DNA of 64,000 bases from Rhodocyclaceae bacterium (lineage in GTDB: Bacteria; Pseudomonadota; Gammaproteobacteria; Burkholderiales; Rhodocyclaceae), in NCBI GenBank assembly GCA_008080565.1, contig VIKE01000002.1:1-64000 (forward strand). The letters run 5' to 3'. A program made the position numbers and the translations under genes. Below the pieces are notes generated by a model that searched no databases, was not told the DNA's origin, and saw nothing but the letters and a program-made list of their open reading frames with translations. Positions 32,108 through 41,476 of the stretch are shown in pieces (the first letter of the stretch is position 1; every line of letters starts with the position of its first letter).

Positions 32108-33322
32108 ATGACCCGCCTGCTTGCCCTATGGACGAAGGAAACCCTGGCCTTGCTGCGCGACCGGCACGGGCTGGCCGCCCTTTTCGTCATGCCCGTCATC
32201 TTCATCCTGGTGATGACCATGGCGCTGCACGATGCCTTCATGCCCGGCGCGGCCATCGACGTGGCCTACGCCATTGTCGACCTCGACGGTAGCCCACATT
32301 CGCAATCGCTGGCCCGCCGCCTGGGCAAGACCGGCAGCTTCCGTCGCGTCGCCGATCCGGCGACGACCGATGCCGCCCGCGCCGACATCCGCGCCGGCCG
32401 CTACGCGCTGGCGCTGGTCCTGCCCAAGGGCTTCGGCGAACGCCTGCTGACCCCGGCCGGGGCCGATGGCCAGGCCACCGAGGCGCTGACCCTGATGGTC
32501 GATCCGACGCTGAACCCGGCGCTGCAACTCGCCTTCCGCAACCAGACCAGCGCCGCGCTAGGCATGCTGCGGGCCGACGAACTGACGCACAGCGCCGGCA
32601 AGCTGTTCGGCCTGCCGACGACGGCCCGTCCGGCCGAACGCGACTGGCCCGACGAAATCGTCAGCACCGCCGTGCAGAACGACCGCAGCATCCGTCCGCC
32701 CTCGTCGGTGCAGCAAAACGTCCCGGCCTGGCTGGTCTTCGCCATGTTCTTCGTCGTCATCCCGATTTCCGCCATCCTGATCACCGAACGCCAGCAAGGC
32801 ACGCTCCAGCGTCTGGCCGCCATGGGCGTGCCGTTCCGCCTCGTCCTGCTCGGCAAGCTAGTACCCTTTTTCGTCGTCAATCAAATTCAGGCCGTCCTGA
32901 TGGTTGCCGTCGGTATCTGGGGCGTCCCGCTGTTCGGCGGCGAAGCGCTCGTCATGCCGTCCGGCGCCGGGCTGTTCCATTGCTGGCTGGTTGCCGCCGC
33001 TGTCAGCCTGGCCGCTGTCGCCTGCGCCCTGCTCGTCGCCAGCGTGGCCCAGACGACGCAGCAGTCCACGATCATCGGCGGCGTTGGCAACATCCTCATG
33101 GCCGCCATCGGCGGCATCATGGTCCCCAAGTTCATGATGCCGGGGGCCATGCAGACCCTCGCCGAATGGTCGCCGATGGCCTGGGCGCTCAACGGCTTCC
33201 ACACCGTCATGCTGCGCCACGGCGACTTTGTCGCCATCCTGCCTGACCTCGTCAAACTCCTCGCCTGCGCGGCCCTGGCACTCGCCGCCGCGACCTGGCT
33301 CAACCGCCGCCAAAGCGCATGA
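32108..33322 (+). CDS. ABC-2 type exporter permease
   Basis: The 404-residue protein has one N-terminal transmembrane helix (LAALFVMPVIFILVMTMAL), a large extracytoplasmic domain of about 190 residues, and a C-terminal bundle of five helices (starting WLVFAMFFVVIPISAILITE). This is the YhhJ/NodJ-like ABC-2 topology used for export of lipids, polyketides and drugs. It pairs with the ATPase just upstream. Its end overlaps the carrier-protein start by four bases. Confidence 0.9.
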   Translation: MTRLLALWTKETLALLRDRHGLAALFVMPVIFILVMTMALHDAFMPGAAIDVAYAIVDLDGSPHSQSLARRLGKTGSFRRVADPATTDAARADIRAGRYALALVLPKGFGERLLTPAGADGQATEALTLMVDPTLNPALQLAFRNQTSAALGMLRADELTHSAGKLFGLPTTARPAERDWPDEIVSTAVQNDRSIRPPSSVQQNVPAWLVFAMFFVVIPISAILITERQQGTLQRLAAMGVPFRLVLLGKLVPFFVVNQIQAVLMVAVGIWGVPLFGGEALVMPSGAGLFHCWLVAAAVSLAAVACALLVASVAQTTQQSTIIGGVGNILMAAIGGIMVPKFMMPGAMQTLAEWSPMAWALNGFHTVMLRHGDFVAILPDLVKLLACAALALAAATWLNRRQSA

Positions 33323-33588
33323 CCACCGACCTCCGCCTCGCCCTCAAGACCCTGATCGTCGAAGCCTGCGACAAGGATTGCGATCCGGCCAGCATCACCG
33401 ACGACGAAATCCTCTTCGGGCCGGAAGCACCGCTCCAGCTCGATTCGCTTGATGCCCTGCAGGTCTCGATGGCGATCAAGAAAACCTACGGCTTGCGCCT
33501 GCCGGACAGCAAGGAAACCCGCCGCATCCTGTCCAGCGTCGCCAACATGGCCGAACACCTCGACGCCTGGCTGGCCAGCCGCGCATGA
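33319..33588 (+). CDS. Acyl carrier protein
   Basis: The 89-residue protein has the phosphopantetheine attachment Ser43 in LQLDSLDALQVSMAIKKTYG, the D-S-L motif of acyl carriers, with flanking acidic helices (EACDKDCDPASITDDEILFG). It would carry the growing or finished acyl chain for the operon's ketosynthases and the BtrH-type transferase. In Pseudomonas the third dar gene, darC, is likewise a carrier protein. It overlaps both neighbours by four bases. Confidence 0.88.
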   Translation: MTTDLRLALKTLIVEACDKDCDPASITDDEILFGPEAPLQLDSLDALQVSMAIKKTYGLRLPDSKETRRILSSVANMAEHLDAWLASRA

Positions 33589-34667
33589 CGCGTCCGGTCT
33601 TCATCGCCAATTCCGCCCTGCTCTGCGCCCGCGGCGATTCCCCGGCCACTGTTGCCAGCGCGCTGTGGAATGGCGAATGCAGCGCCGGCCAACGAAAACT
33701 GGGCGAGCGCTCCTTTCCCTTCTTTGGCTTGCCGCTCGATGAGTACGACTGGATGCTTCGCGCCGAGCAGGCCATCCGCCAGGTCGCCGGTCAGCTCGGT
33801 AAGCTTCCAGCCGAAACGCCACTGTTCGTAGCCTCCTCGTCATTCCAGATCGGCCATTTCGAGCAACTTGGCGCGCCGTTTGAACTGCCGGTCGCTGCCG
33901 CCTCGTTCAGCCGCCAAATCGGCGAATGGCTGGGCCTGAGCGGTGCCCGCACCAGCTTTTCCAACGCCTGCACCTCCGGCTTTTCTGCCCTCGACGCGGC
34001 GCGCAGCCTGATCGCCGCCGGACTGATCGACGACGCCATCGTCCTCGGCGTCGAACTCGCCAACGACAGCACGCTGGCCGGTTTCGCCGCCATGGAATTG
34101 CTCTCGCGCACGGCAGGCCGCCCCTTTGATGCCCGACGTGACGGCCTGGTCCTCGGCGAGGCAGTTGCTGCCGTGCACCTCAGCACCAAACCCGCCACCT
34201 GGCGCATCGCCGGGCTGCGTACCGGCCTCGACGGTTTTTCGACCACCAGCCCAAACCCTGATGGCTCCCGGATTGCCGATGTCACGGTCGACTGTCTAAA
34301 AGAGGCAAATTTGAAAGCCGCCGACATCGAGCTGATCAAGCTGCAGGCTGCCGGCTCGCCGGGCACCGACCTGGCCGAAGCCAACGCCCTGCGCAGCGTT
34401 TTCGGCCAGAACATGCCGCTGCTCCTCTCGCTCAAGCCGGGCCTCGGCCACACGCTGGGCGCCAGCGGCCTGGCCGAACTCGCCGCCCTGCTCGCCAGCC
34501 TCGATGCCGACAAGATCCCCGCCACAGCTGGTTTCTCCAAGGTCGATCCAGAAATCGCCCTGTTCCCGATGGTCGAGCGCAGCACCGAACACATCGAACG
34601 CGCCCTGCTCAACCTGATCGGTTTCGGCGGTGGTCTGGCCAGCCTGATCGTGGAGCGCCACGGATGA
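33585..34667 (+). CDS. Beta-ketoacyl synthase (KAS I/II fold) with an altered triad
   Basis: The 360-residue thiolase-fold protein keeps the nucleophile Cys129 (SNACTSGFSALDAARSL) and the second His289 (KPGLGHTLGASGLAELA). Where family members carry the first catalytic His (EAHGTGT) it reads KLQAAGSPGTDLAEANAL, with Ala at about 256. The FGG motif LIGFGGGLASLIV is present. It may condense, load or hand over acyl groups but probably not by the standard decarboxylative mechanism. It sits between the carrier protein and a half-length ketosynthase-like gene, overlapping both, suggesting a heterodimer with the latter. Confidence 0.87.
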   Translation: MTRPVFIANSALLCARGDSPATVASALWNGECSAGQRKLGERSFPFFGLPLDEYDWMLRAEQAIRQVAGQLGKLPAETPLFVASSSFQIGHFEQLGAPFELPVAAASFSRQIGEWLGLSGARTSFSNACTSGFSALDAARSLIAAGLIDDAIVLGVELANDSTLAGFAAMELLSRTAGRPFDARRDGLVLGEAVAAVHLSTKPATWRIAGLRTGLDGFSTTSPNPDGSRIADVTVDCLKEANLKAADIELIKLQAAGSPGTDLAEANALRSVFGQNMPLLLSLKPGLGHTLGASGLAELAALLASLDADKIPATAGFSKVDPEIALFPMVERSTEHIERALLNLIGFGGGLASLIVERHG

Positions 34668-35338
34668 TCAACCTGACTGCAGTACTCAGCCAAAGCTTCG
34701 CCCCCGCCGAACTGCCGGCCGCCGTACGCGCCGCCCTCGGCAAGCCGCTACGCCGGGCCGCGCCGCTCACCCAGTTGGCCTTGGTCGGCGCCCTGGCCTG
34801 CCTGCCTGCCGAGCGCCGCGCCTTGCCAACCGCCCTGCTCTGGCAATCGACCAGCGGCCCGCGCCTCGAAACACTGACCTTGCTCGATGAAGTCTGCTCT
34901 GGCAGCGCCGAGCCGATGCCTTACGATTTCCTCGCCACCCAGCCCGCCATCGCCGCCGCCCAGATCCAGAGCTTTCTGCCCGGCCTGCAAACGGCCACGC
35001 ACCTGCCGCTCGACTGCGCAGGCGTCGCGAACTGGTCGTTACTGCTCAGTCTGGCCATCGTCTGGCTCAACGAAGGTCGTTGCGCCCAGGTGCTGTGCGC
35101 CCAGCTCGACCACGCGGCCGATGTCGCCAGCGGCCACTGGCTGGCCTTGAGCCGCTCACCTCTTGAAAACTCGCCGGCCAGCCTCGATTTAATAAAAGAC
35201 ACAGCAAACGACGCTCTGCCCGACACACCCGACTTCCCGGCCCGCCTCGCCGAATGGCTGGTGCGTAACGACGGCCCGACGCTTTCCCTGCATTCTCCCG
35301 TCGCCATGAAGCTGACGGTAGAATTCACCCGACTCTAA
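34664..35338 (+). CDS. Short ketosynthase-like protein (chain-length-factor-like)
   Basis: The 224-residue protein resembles the N-terminal half of a thiolase-fold ketosynthase of the Ketoacyl-synt_2 kind: LTQLALVGALACLPAERRAL, TALLWQSTSGPRLETLTLLD, AQIQSFLPGLQTATHLPLDC, and the helix-strand LSLAIVWLNEGRCAQVLCAQ. No clear catalytic set is complete, and the C-terminal half with both His residues is missing. Such proteins in aryl polyene clusters pair with an active ketosynthase. It is the last gene of the operon. The family assignment is tentative. Confidence 0.65.
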   Translation: MINLTAVLSQSFAPAELPAAVRAALGKPLRRAAPLTQLALVGALACLPAERRALPTALLWQSTSGPRLETLTLLDEVCSGSAEPMPYDFLATQPAIAAAQIQSFLPGLQTATHLPLDCAGVANWSLLLSLAIVWLNEGRCAQVLCAQLDHAADVASGHWLALSRSPLENSPASLDLIKDTANDALPDTPDFPARLAEWLVRNDGPTLSLHSPVAMKLTVEFTRL

Positions 35339-35355
35339 TTTAAACAGGCCCCGCC

Positions 35356-36213
35356 ATGTCCGAATTTGCTTTTGACGTATCCATCGAAGATTTCGAAACC
35401 AAGGTCCTCCAACCGGCCGAAAGCGTGCCGGTGGTCGTCGATTTCTGGGCGCCGTGGTGCGAGCCGTGCAAGGTGCTCAAGCCCCTGCTCGAAAAGCTGG
35501 CCGAGGAATACAAGGGCCGCTTCCTGCTCGCCATGGTCAATGCCGACGAAAACCCGGAGCTTTCCCAGCACTTCGGCGTGCGCAGCATTCCGTCCGTCAA
35601 GGTCCTGTTCCAGGGCCAGTTGGTCGATCAATTCGACGGCGTCCTGCCCGAAGGCCAGATCCGCGAATTCCTCGACCGCTTCGCCCTGCCGGCCGGCCCC
35701 GGCGGCGACCTGCGCGCCGAAGCGGCTGCGCTGGTCAGCGAAGGCAAGCTCGAAGAAGCGCTCGCCAAGCTGGTTGAAGCCAGCCAGGCCAAGCCGGAAG
35801 ACCAGGCCATCCAGCTCGACGCCGTCGACGTCATGATGCAGCTCGGCCGCAACGACGAAGCCGGCCAACTGCTCTCCGGCGACTACACCCAGGAAGCCGA
35901 GCGCGCCAACGCCCTGCGCGCCCGCCTGGCGCTCGCCGCCGGTGCCGCCGATACAGCCGAACTCGAAGCCAAGCTGGCTGCCAACCCGGCCGATCATGGC
36001 GTTCGCCTCGATCTCTCGCGCGCCTTCGCCGCCCAGGGCAACTTCCGCTCCGCCATGGAAGCAGCGCTCGAGGTTGTGGTCCGCGACCGCTTCTTCGACG
36101 AAGGCGCCGGCCGCAAGGCCCTGCTGACGCTGTTCGAAGCCCTCGCCGGCAGCGACCAATACGACGATCTGATCCGCGAATTCCGTCGCAAGATGTCGGC
36201 TGCGCTGAACTAG
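35356..36213 (+). CDS. ybbN: YbbN/CnoX-like thioredoxin with TPR-like C-terminus
   Basis: The 285-residue protein has a thioredoxin domain (residues 1-110) with the active site WAPWCEPCKVLKP (Cys35/Cys38) and cis-Pro SIPSVKVLF. A helical, TPR-like C-terminal domain of about 170 residues is rich in Ala and Glu. This is the CnoX/YbbN layout, which acts as a co-chaperone handing clients to GroEL and DnaK. E. coli CnoX has SxxC; here the site is CEPC, so reductase activity is likely kept. It is 17 bases downstream of the DAR-like operon but probably has its own function. Confidence 0.88.
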   Translation: MSEFAFDVSIEDFETKVLQPAESVPVVVDFWAPWCEPCKVLKPLLEKLAEEYKGRFLLAMVNADENPELSQHFGVRSIPSVKVLFQGQLVDQFDGVLPEGQIREFLDRFALPAGPGGDLRAEAAALVSEGKLEEALAKLVEASQAKPEDQAIQLDAVDVMMQLGRNDEAGQLLSGDYTQEAERANALRARLALAAGAADTAELEAKLAANPADHGVRLDLSRAFAAQGNFRSAMEAALEVVVRDRFFDEGAGRKALLTLFEALAGSDQYDDLIREFRRKMSAALN

Positions 36214-36236
36214 GCTTTTCCCCGAAGACATCGGCC

Positions 36237-37139
36237 GTGCGGCTGTTTTACACCGATGTCTTCGTTCTGCCTCTGCCGGCCGGGCATCGTTTTCCCATGG
36301 AAAAATATTCCCGGCTGCGCGAAACCCTGCTCGCCAGCGGCGAGTTCGGTCCGGCCGATTTTCATCTGCCGCACGCCGCCAGCGACGAAGAACTGGCCCG
36401 CGCCCACGACCTCAGCTACATCCAAGCCGTTTCCCACGGTCAACTGGAAAAAACGGCCGAAAAACAAATCGGCTTTCCGTGGAGCGCCGGCATGGTCGAA
36501 CGCTCCCGCCGCTCGGCCGGGGCCACCATCGGTGCCTGCCGTGCCGCGCTGGAGGACGGCGTAGCGGCCAATCTGGCCGGCGGCACACACCACGCTTTCC
36601 GTGACCATGGCGAAGGCTTCTGCGTCTTCAACGATGCCGCCGTCGCCGCCCGCGCCATGCAGGCCGAAGGCCGCGTCGAGCGCGTGCTGATCGTCGATTG
36701 CGACGTCCATCAAGGCAACGGCACGGCCAGCATCCTGCGCGGCGACGACAGCATCTTCACCTTCTCCATCCACGGCGCCCGCAACTTTCCGTTCGACAAG
36801 GAACAGAGCGACCTCGACATCGAACTGCCCGACGGCTGCTCAGACGACGCCTACCTGCTCCAACTCGGCCACGGTCTCGCTACTGCCTTCGATCTCGTCC
36901 AGCCCGATCTGGTCATCTACCTGGCCGGCGCCGATCCCTACCACGACGACCGCCTCGGGCGCCTCGGGCTGAGCTTTGAAGGCCTGGCCGCGCGCGACCT
37001 GATGGTTTTCAACAAAGCCCTGGACCACCGTGTTCCGGTCGCCATTGCCATGGCCGGCGGCTATGCCCGACAGATAAACGATACCGTCAGCATTCATCGC
37101 CAAACCATCCTTCTGGCGAAATCCATCAGAACGCCGTAA
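36237..37139 (+). CDS. Histone-deacetylase-family hydrolase
   Basis: The 300-residue protein matches the arginase/deacetylase fold: NLAGGTHHAFRDHGEGFCVF with the paired His, NDAAVAARA, and the Zn ligands in LIVDCDVHQGNGTASILRGD and LAGADPYHDDRLGRLGLS, ending AMAGGYARQINDTV. Bacterial members deacetylate acetyl-polyamines, acetoin-related or other small amides; the substrate here is unknown. The start is probably GTG 36237, since the family begins with the beta strand RLFYTDVFVLP. Confidence 0.88.
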   Translation: MRLFYTDVFVLPLPAGHRFPMEKYSRLRETLLASGEFGPADFHLPHAASDEELARAHDLSYIQAVSHGQLEKTAEKQIGFPWSAGMVERSRRSAGATIGACRAALEDGVAANLAGGTHHAFRDHGEGFCVFNDAAVAARAMQAEGRVERVLIVDCDVHQGNGTASILRGDDSIFTFSIHGARNFPFDKEQSDLDIELPDGCSDDAYLLQLGHGLATAFDLVQPDLVIYLAGADPYHDDRLGRLGLSFEGLAARDLMVFNKALDHRVPVAIAMAGGYARQINDTVSIHRQTILLAKSIRTP

Positions 37140-37173
37140 GCTGTCAAAAAACGACAGAAACTCCAAAAGCACG

Positions 37174-39942
37174 ATGAAAAAACTGCTGGCACTGTTCGAT
37201 TTGCGATCGCTACAGACGCGCATCACCATCGGCGTTCTGCTGCTTGGCCTGTTCGTCCTGTGGAGCGCTGTGTTTGCGCTGGGCCACACCATGCGCCGCG
37301 ACATGGAGACAACGATCTCCCACCAACAATTCTCGACCGTCTCCCTGATTGCCGGCGAACTTGATCGCTCGATTCGGGAGCGGCAGCAGATCATCAACGT
37401 TATCGCCGACGGCTATCGCCTGAGCCGACTGGCCGACTCGCCGGAAGCCCAAGCCTCGCTGGAACGCCACCCTCTCCCCGAGAGCATTTTCAATTGGGGC
37501 GTACTGGTCATTGATCGCCAGGGCAGAGCAGTGGCAAGCATTCCACGCCAACTCAAGCGCACCGGCGTCAACTTTCTCGACTATCCCGGGATAAAGCATG
37601 TGCTGAGCGGCGCCGGGGCGACCATCACCGACCCGTTGTTCAGCGAACATAGCCAGCAACCGATCTTTGCCATCATGTCGCCGATCCACGATGAGCAAAA
37701 AAAAGTGGTTGGCGTCGTCGTTGGTGTCACCAACCTGAACCGGCCGAATTTCCTCGACCAGATCGGTGCAACCAAATACGGGGTGACTGGCGACTTCCTG
37801 ATCACCGCCCCCAAGACGCGCAGCTACGTGACAGCCTCGGACAAGCGCCGATTGCTCAAGAGTGGCCCGGCGCGTGGCGTGAACGCGGTTTACGACAGTT
37901 ACATCGACGGCTACGAAGGCTCCGGCCTGGCCCGCAGTTCGCGGGGCGTCCTCGAGTTGTCGTCAAGCAAACAGATACCGAGCACCGGCTGGCTCATGCA
38001 ATCCGTCCTGCCAGCCGCCGAAGCCTTCGCGCCAATCGAGGATGTCGAACGGCACCTCGTCATGGTTTCCTCCGGCCTGACGCTTGTGCTGGCCATCCTT
38101 TGCTGGTGGTGGCTGAGCAGGCAGTTCCGGCCATTGGCCGAAACCTCGCAGTTGCTGGCCCGGATGAGTAGCGGCGCAGTGCCGCGCCAGGCCCTGCCGG
38201 TCCACAAGAATGATGAAATCGGGCAATTGACCACCGCTTTCAACGGGCTGCAGGAAGTCATCATTGCCGAGGAGGCCAAGGCCGCCGAGCATGCCGCCAA
38301 CAACCGCCTGCGCCAGATCGTTTCCGAAGTACCGGGCGTCGTTTTCCAGTATCGGCTGGATGCCAATGGAAATGGCAGCTTTCCGTTTGCCAGCGATGCA
38401 ATCAAGGATCTATATGGCGTCACGCCGGACGAGGTCCGTGAAAGCACCGACAAATTGCGCCGGATGGTTCACCCGGATGACTACCATTCTTTTATCGACG
38501 CGCTCAATGCGGCAGCAAAAAACCTGCTTCCCTGGCGCTACGAATACCGCCTGTGCATGCCCGATGGCCAGATCAAGTGGCTGCTCATTCGCGCCGTCCC
38601 GGAACCCGGTGCCAACAACGACATCATCTTCTGTGGCTTCGTCGCCGACATTACCGACATCAAGGCAATGGAGAGCGACCTGCGCAACGCCATCGCCGAA
38701 CATACGCGCAAGGATGCCGAAATTGCGCGGTATCGTGACCATCTCGAACAACTGGTCGAGGAACGCACGGCCGATCTCGAACTGGCCCGGGCCGATGCCC
38801 TTCGCCTGGCCATGGCCAAGAGCGAATTCCTGGCCAAGATGAGCCATGAAATCCGCACGCCGCTGCATGGCGTGCTGGGTATGACCCACATCGCCCTGCG
38901 CGCCACGGACGAAGCCAGCAAGGCCCACGACGCCCTCGTCAAGATTCAGCATTCCGGCAAGCTGCTGCTCGGCATCATCAACGACATCCTCGACTTTTCG
39001 AAGATGGAAGCCGGCATGCTCAAGATCGAGGATGTGCCGGTGGACCTCCGTGTCATTCTCGATGAAAGCGTCGAGATGCTGCAGGAGCGTGCGATCGGCA
39101 AGGGACTCGATTTTCACCTGGCGCTGGACGATAACCTGCCGGCCGAATGTCGCAGCGACGCCCTGCGCCTGCGCCAGATCCTGCTCAATCTGCTCTCCAA
39201 CGCCGTCAAGTTCACCAGTAGCGGCAGCGTCAGCCTAGAAGCGGATCTCGATGGCGACCATCTGCGTTTCCGCATTACCGATACCGGCATCGGCATATCG
39301 CCGGAACAACAGGCCAGCATTTTCAACCCCTTCGAGCAGGGTGACAACTCAACGACCCGGCGTTTCGGCGGATCCGGCCTAGGGCTGGCCATCACCGATC
39401 ACCTTGTTCGCCTGATGGGCGGTACGATCAGCGTCGACAGCACACCCGACATCGGCAGTTGCTTCACCGTGCGCCTGCCCTACAGGGCGGTTCTCGTTGC
39501 AACCGAGGCAAATGCCAAAGCGGCTCAGGTCAACGCTGACGCCCCCCGACTGCTGGCCGGTTTACGAATTCTGGTCGCCGAAGACGTCGACATCAACCGC
39601 TTCATCATGAGCGAAATCCTCGCTGAGGTCGGTGCCGAGGCCAGCTTTGCCGAGGATGGCCAGCAGGCCGTCGACGCCGTTCGCAAAAATGGCGCGCAAG
39701 CCTACGATGTCGTTTTGATGGATATCCAGATGCCGGTGATGAACGGCCTCGACGCCACCCGGGCCATCTGCCAACAGGCCCCCGATCTGCCGATCATCGG
39801 CCAGACCGCTCACGCCCTGGCCGAAGAACGAGCTGCCTGCCTGGCCGCCGGCATGGTCGACCACATCACCAAACCGATCGATCCGGACACCCTGTTCGCG
39901 ATGATTCTCAAGCATGTGCGCCGTCCGCCGGCGATAGAATAA
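37174..39942 (+). CDS. Hybrid sensor histidine kinase (Cache-HAMP-PAS-HisKA-HATPase-REC)
   Basis: The 922-residue protein has, in order: an N-terminal helix (GVLLLGLFVLWSAVFALG); a periplasmic Cache-like sensor (about 45-290); a second helix (VSSGLTLVLAILCWWWLS); HAMP (about 310-365); PAS (about 385-500, VHPDDYHSF...RYEYRLCMPDGQIKW); HisKA with His558 (KSEFLAKMSHEIRTPLHGVL); HATPase (N box LLNLLSNAVKF; DTGIGIS; FGGSGLGLAI); and a receiver with Asp850 (VVLMDIQMPVMNGLDATRAI) and Lys in HITKPID. There is no Hpt domain, so a separate Hpt is needed for a relay. It overlaps nothing and is followed five bases later by nnr. Confidence 0.93.
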   Translation: MKKLLALFDLRSLQTRITIGVLLLGLFVLWSAVFALGHTMRRDMETTISHQQFSTVSLIAGELDRSIRERQQIINVIADGYRLSRLADSPEAQASLERHPLPESIFNWGVLVIDRQGRAVASIPRQLKRTGVNFLDYPGIKHVLSGAGATITDPLFSEHSQQPIFAIMSPIHDEQKKVVGVVVGVTNLNRPNFLDQIGATKYGVTGDFLITAPKTRSYVTASDKRRLLKSGPARGVNAVYDSYIDGYEGSGLARSSRGVLELSSSKQIPSTGWLMQSVLPAAEAFAPIEDVERHLVMVSSGLTLVLAILCWWWLSRQFRPLAETSQLLARMSSGAVPRQALPVHKNDEIGQLTTAFNGLQEVIIAEEAKAAEHAANNRLRQIVSEVPGVVFQYRLDANGNGSFPFASDAIKDLYGVTPDEVRESTDKLRRMVHPDDYHSFIDALNAAAKNLLPWRYEYRLCMPDGQIKWLLIRAVPEPGANNDIIFCGFVADITDIKAMESDLRNAIAEHTRKDAEIARYRDHLEQLVEERTADLELARADALRLAMAKSEFLAKMSHEIRTPLHGVLGMTHIALRATDEASKAHDALVKIQHSGKLLLGIINDILDFSKMEAGMLKIEDVPVDLRVILDESVEMLQERAIGKGLDFHLALDDNLPAECRSDALRLRQILLNLLSNAVKFTSSGSVSLEADLDGDHLRFRITDTGIGISPEQQASIFNPFEQGDNSTTRRFGGSGLGLAITDHLVRLMGGTISVDSTPDIGSCFTVRLPYRAVLVATEANAKAAQVNADAPRLLAGLRILVAEDVDINRFIMSEILAEVGAEASFAEDGQQAVDAVRKNGAQAYDVVLMDIQMPVMNGLDATRAICQQAPDLPIIGQTAHALAEERAACLAAGMVDHITKPIDPDTLFAMILKHVRRPPAIE

Positions 39943-39946
39943 GCGC

Positions 39947-41443
39947 ATGAATCCGCACACGCTTTACCGCTCGCCAAGCCTGCGCCAGATCGAAAGCCGC
40001 CATGCCAATGACGCCCTGATGCAGCGCGCCGGGGCGGCGGCTGCGGACTGGGCGGTCAGCCTCGCCGGTGAACGGAACCACGCCATCCTCGTCCTTGCCG
40101 GACCGGGCAATAACGGCGGCGATGCTTTCGAGGTGGCACGACTGCTGCGCCAGCGCTTTTTCGACGTGCGGGTTGTTTTCGCAGGCGATGCTGGGAAACT
40201 CCCGGCCGATGCGTCGGCGGCTCAACTAGCCTTCAGCGCCGCCGGCGGCGTGACAACCACGGTTATTCCGGACGATATCCGCTGGTCGTTGATCATCGAC
40301 GGCCTGTTCGGCATCGGCCTGACCCGGGCGCCGGAAGGCAGCTACGCCCAGTGGATCGCCACGGCCAATCGCCTGGCCGAACGCGACAACTGCCCGCTGC
40401 TGGCGCTCGACTGCCCATCCGGATTGAATGCCGACACCGGCGCCTGCTTTGCCCCGTGCATTCAGGCCAGCCACACGATCACTTTCATCGCCGGCAAACC
40501 TGGGCTGTTGACCGCCGACGGCCCTGATTGCTGCGGCGAGATTCGTGTCGCCAACCTCGCCCTGAACCCGGCTGACGAAGTCGAGCCGGATGCCCATGTC
40601 GTTACCCTGGCCGATTTTGCATCTCGCCTGAAACCGCGCCGCAACAACACGCACAAGGGCAGCTTCGGCAGTGCCGGCATCCTCGGCGGCGGCAAGACCA
40701 TGGTCGGCGCCGCCTTTCTGGCCGGTCGTGCCGCCCTCAAACTGGGCGCCGGCCGCGTCTATCTCGGGCTGCTTGATGCCGACGCGCCGACCGTCGACCT
40801 GCAGCAACCGGAACTGATGATGCGCCGGGCCGATACGCTGCTCCAGGCCGACCTCCAGGCGCTGGCCTGCGGCCCCGGACTGGGTCGTTCGTCGGAAGCC
40901 CTGCGCCTGCTCGAACAATCGCTCAAAGCCCCCGTCCAACTCGTCCTCGACGCCGATGCACTCAACCTGCTGGCCGAAGATGGCCGTCTCGAAGGCAACC
41001 TCTACAACCGCGTCGGCCCCGCCATCATGACCCCGCACCCGGCCGAAGCGGCCCGCCTGCTCGGCTGCTCGGTGCGCGACGTGCAAACTGACCGCATCAA
41101 GGCTGCTGGCGAACTGGCCGGCCGCTACCGCTGCCATGTCGCCCTCAAGGGCTGCGGCACCGTGATTGCCACGGTCAACCGGAAAATCTGGCTAAATTCA
41201 ACAGGCAATCCCGGCATGGCCACGGCCGGCATGGGCGACGTGCTAAGCGGCCTGATCGTCGCCCTGCTCGCCCAGAACTGGCCGCCCGAACTGGCGCTGC
41301 TGGCCGGCGTTCACCTGCACGGCGCGGCGGCCGATCGCCTCGTCGCCAACGGTATCGGGCCGGTTGGCCTGACTGCCGGCGACGTCATCGACGCCGCGCG
41401 CAATCTCTTCAACGAATGGGTTGCCGACAACGGCAAGCTGTAA
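39947..41443 (+). CDS. nnr: Bifunctional NAD(P)H-hydrate epimerase / ADP-dependent dehydratase
   Basis: Nnr repairs damaged NAD(P)H hydrates. The N-terminal YjeF_N epimerase (about 1-215) has VLAGPGNNGGDAFEVARLLR and LALDCPSGLNADTGACFAP. The C-terminal YjeF_C dehydratase (about 220-495) has NNTHKGSFGSAGILGGGKTM, QALACGPGLGRS, VLDADALNLLAEDG, IMTPHPAEAARLLG and the ribokinase-like GNPGMATAGMGDVLSG. The 498-residue length and domain order are typical. Its start is five bases after the kinase stop, and nadC follows. Confidence 0.95.
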   Translation: MNPHTLYRSPSLRQIESRHANDALMQRAGAAAADWAVSLAGERNHAILVLAGPGNNGGDAFEVARLLRQRFFDVRVVFAGDAGKLPADASAAQLAFSAAGGVTTTVIPDDIRWSLIIDGLFGIGLTRAPEGSYAQWIATANRLAERDNCPLLALDCPSGLNADTGACFAPCIQASHTITFIAGKPGLLTADGPDCCGEIRVANLALNPADEVEPDAHVVTLADFASRLKPRRNNTHKGSFGSAGILGGGKTMVGAAFLAGRAALKLGAGRVYLGLLDADAPTVDLQQPELMMRRADTLLQADLQALACGPGLGRSSEALRLLEQSLKAPVQLVLDADALNLLAEDGRLEGNLYNRVGPAIMTPHPAEAARLLGCSVRDVQTDRIKAAGELAGRYRCHVALKGCGTVIATVNRKIWLNSTGNPGMATAGMGDVLSGLIVALLAQNWPPELALLAGVHLHGAAADRLVANGIGPVGLTAGDVIDAARNLFNEWVADNGKL

Positions 41444-41476
41444 AATCCCGCCCTCCACCGCATCCTGAATCCTGCA

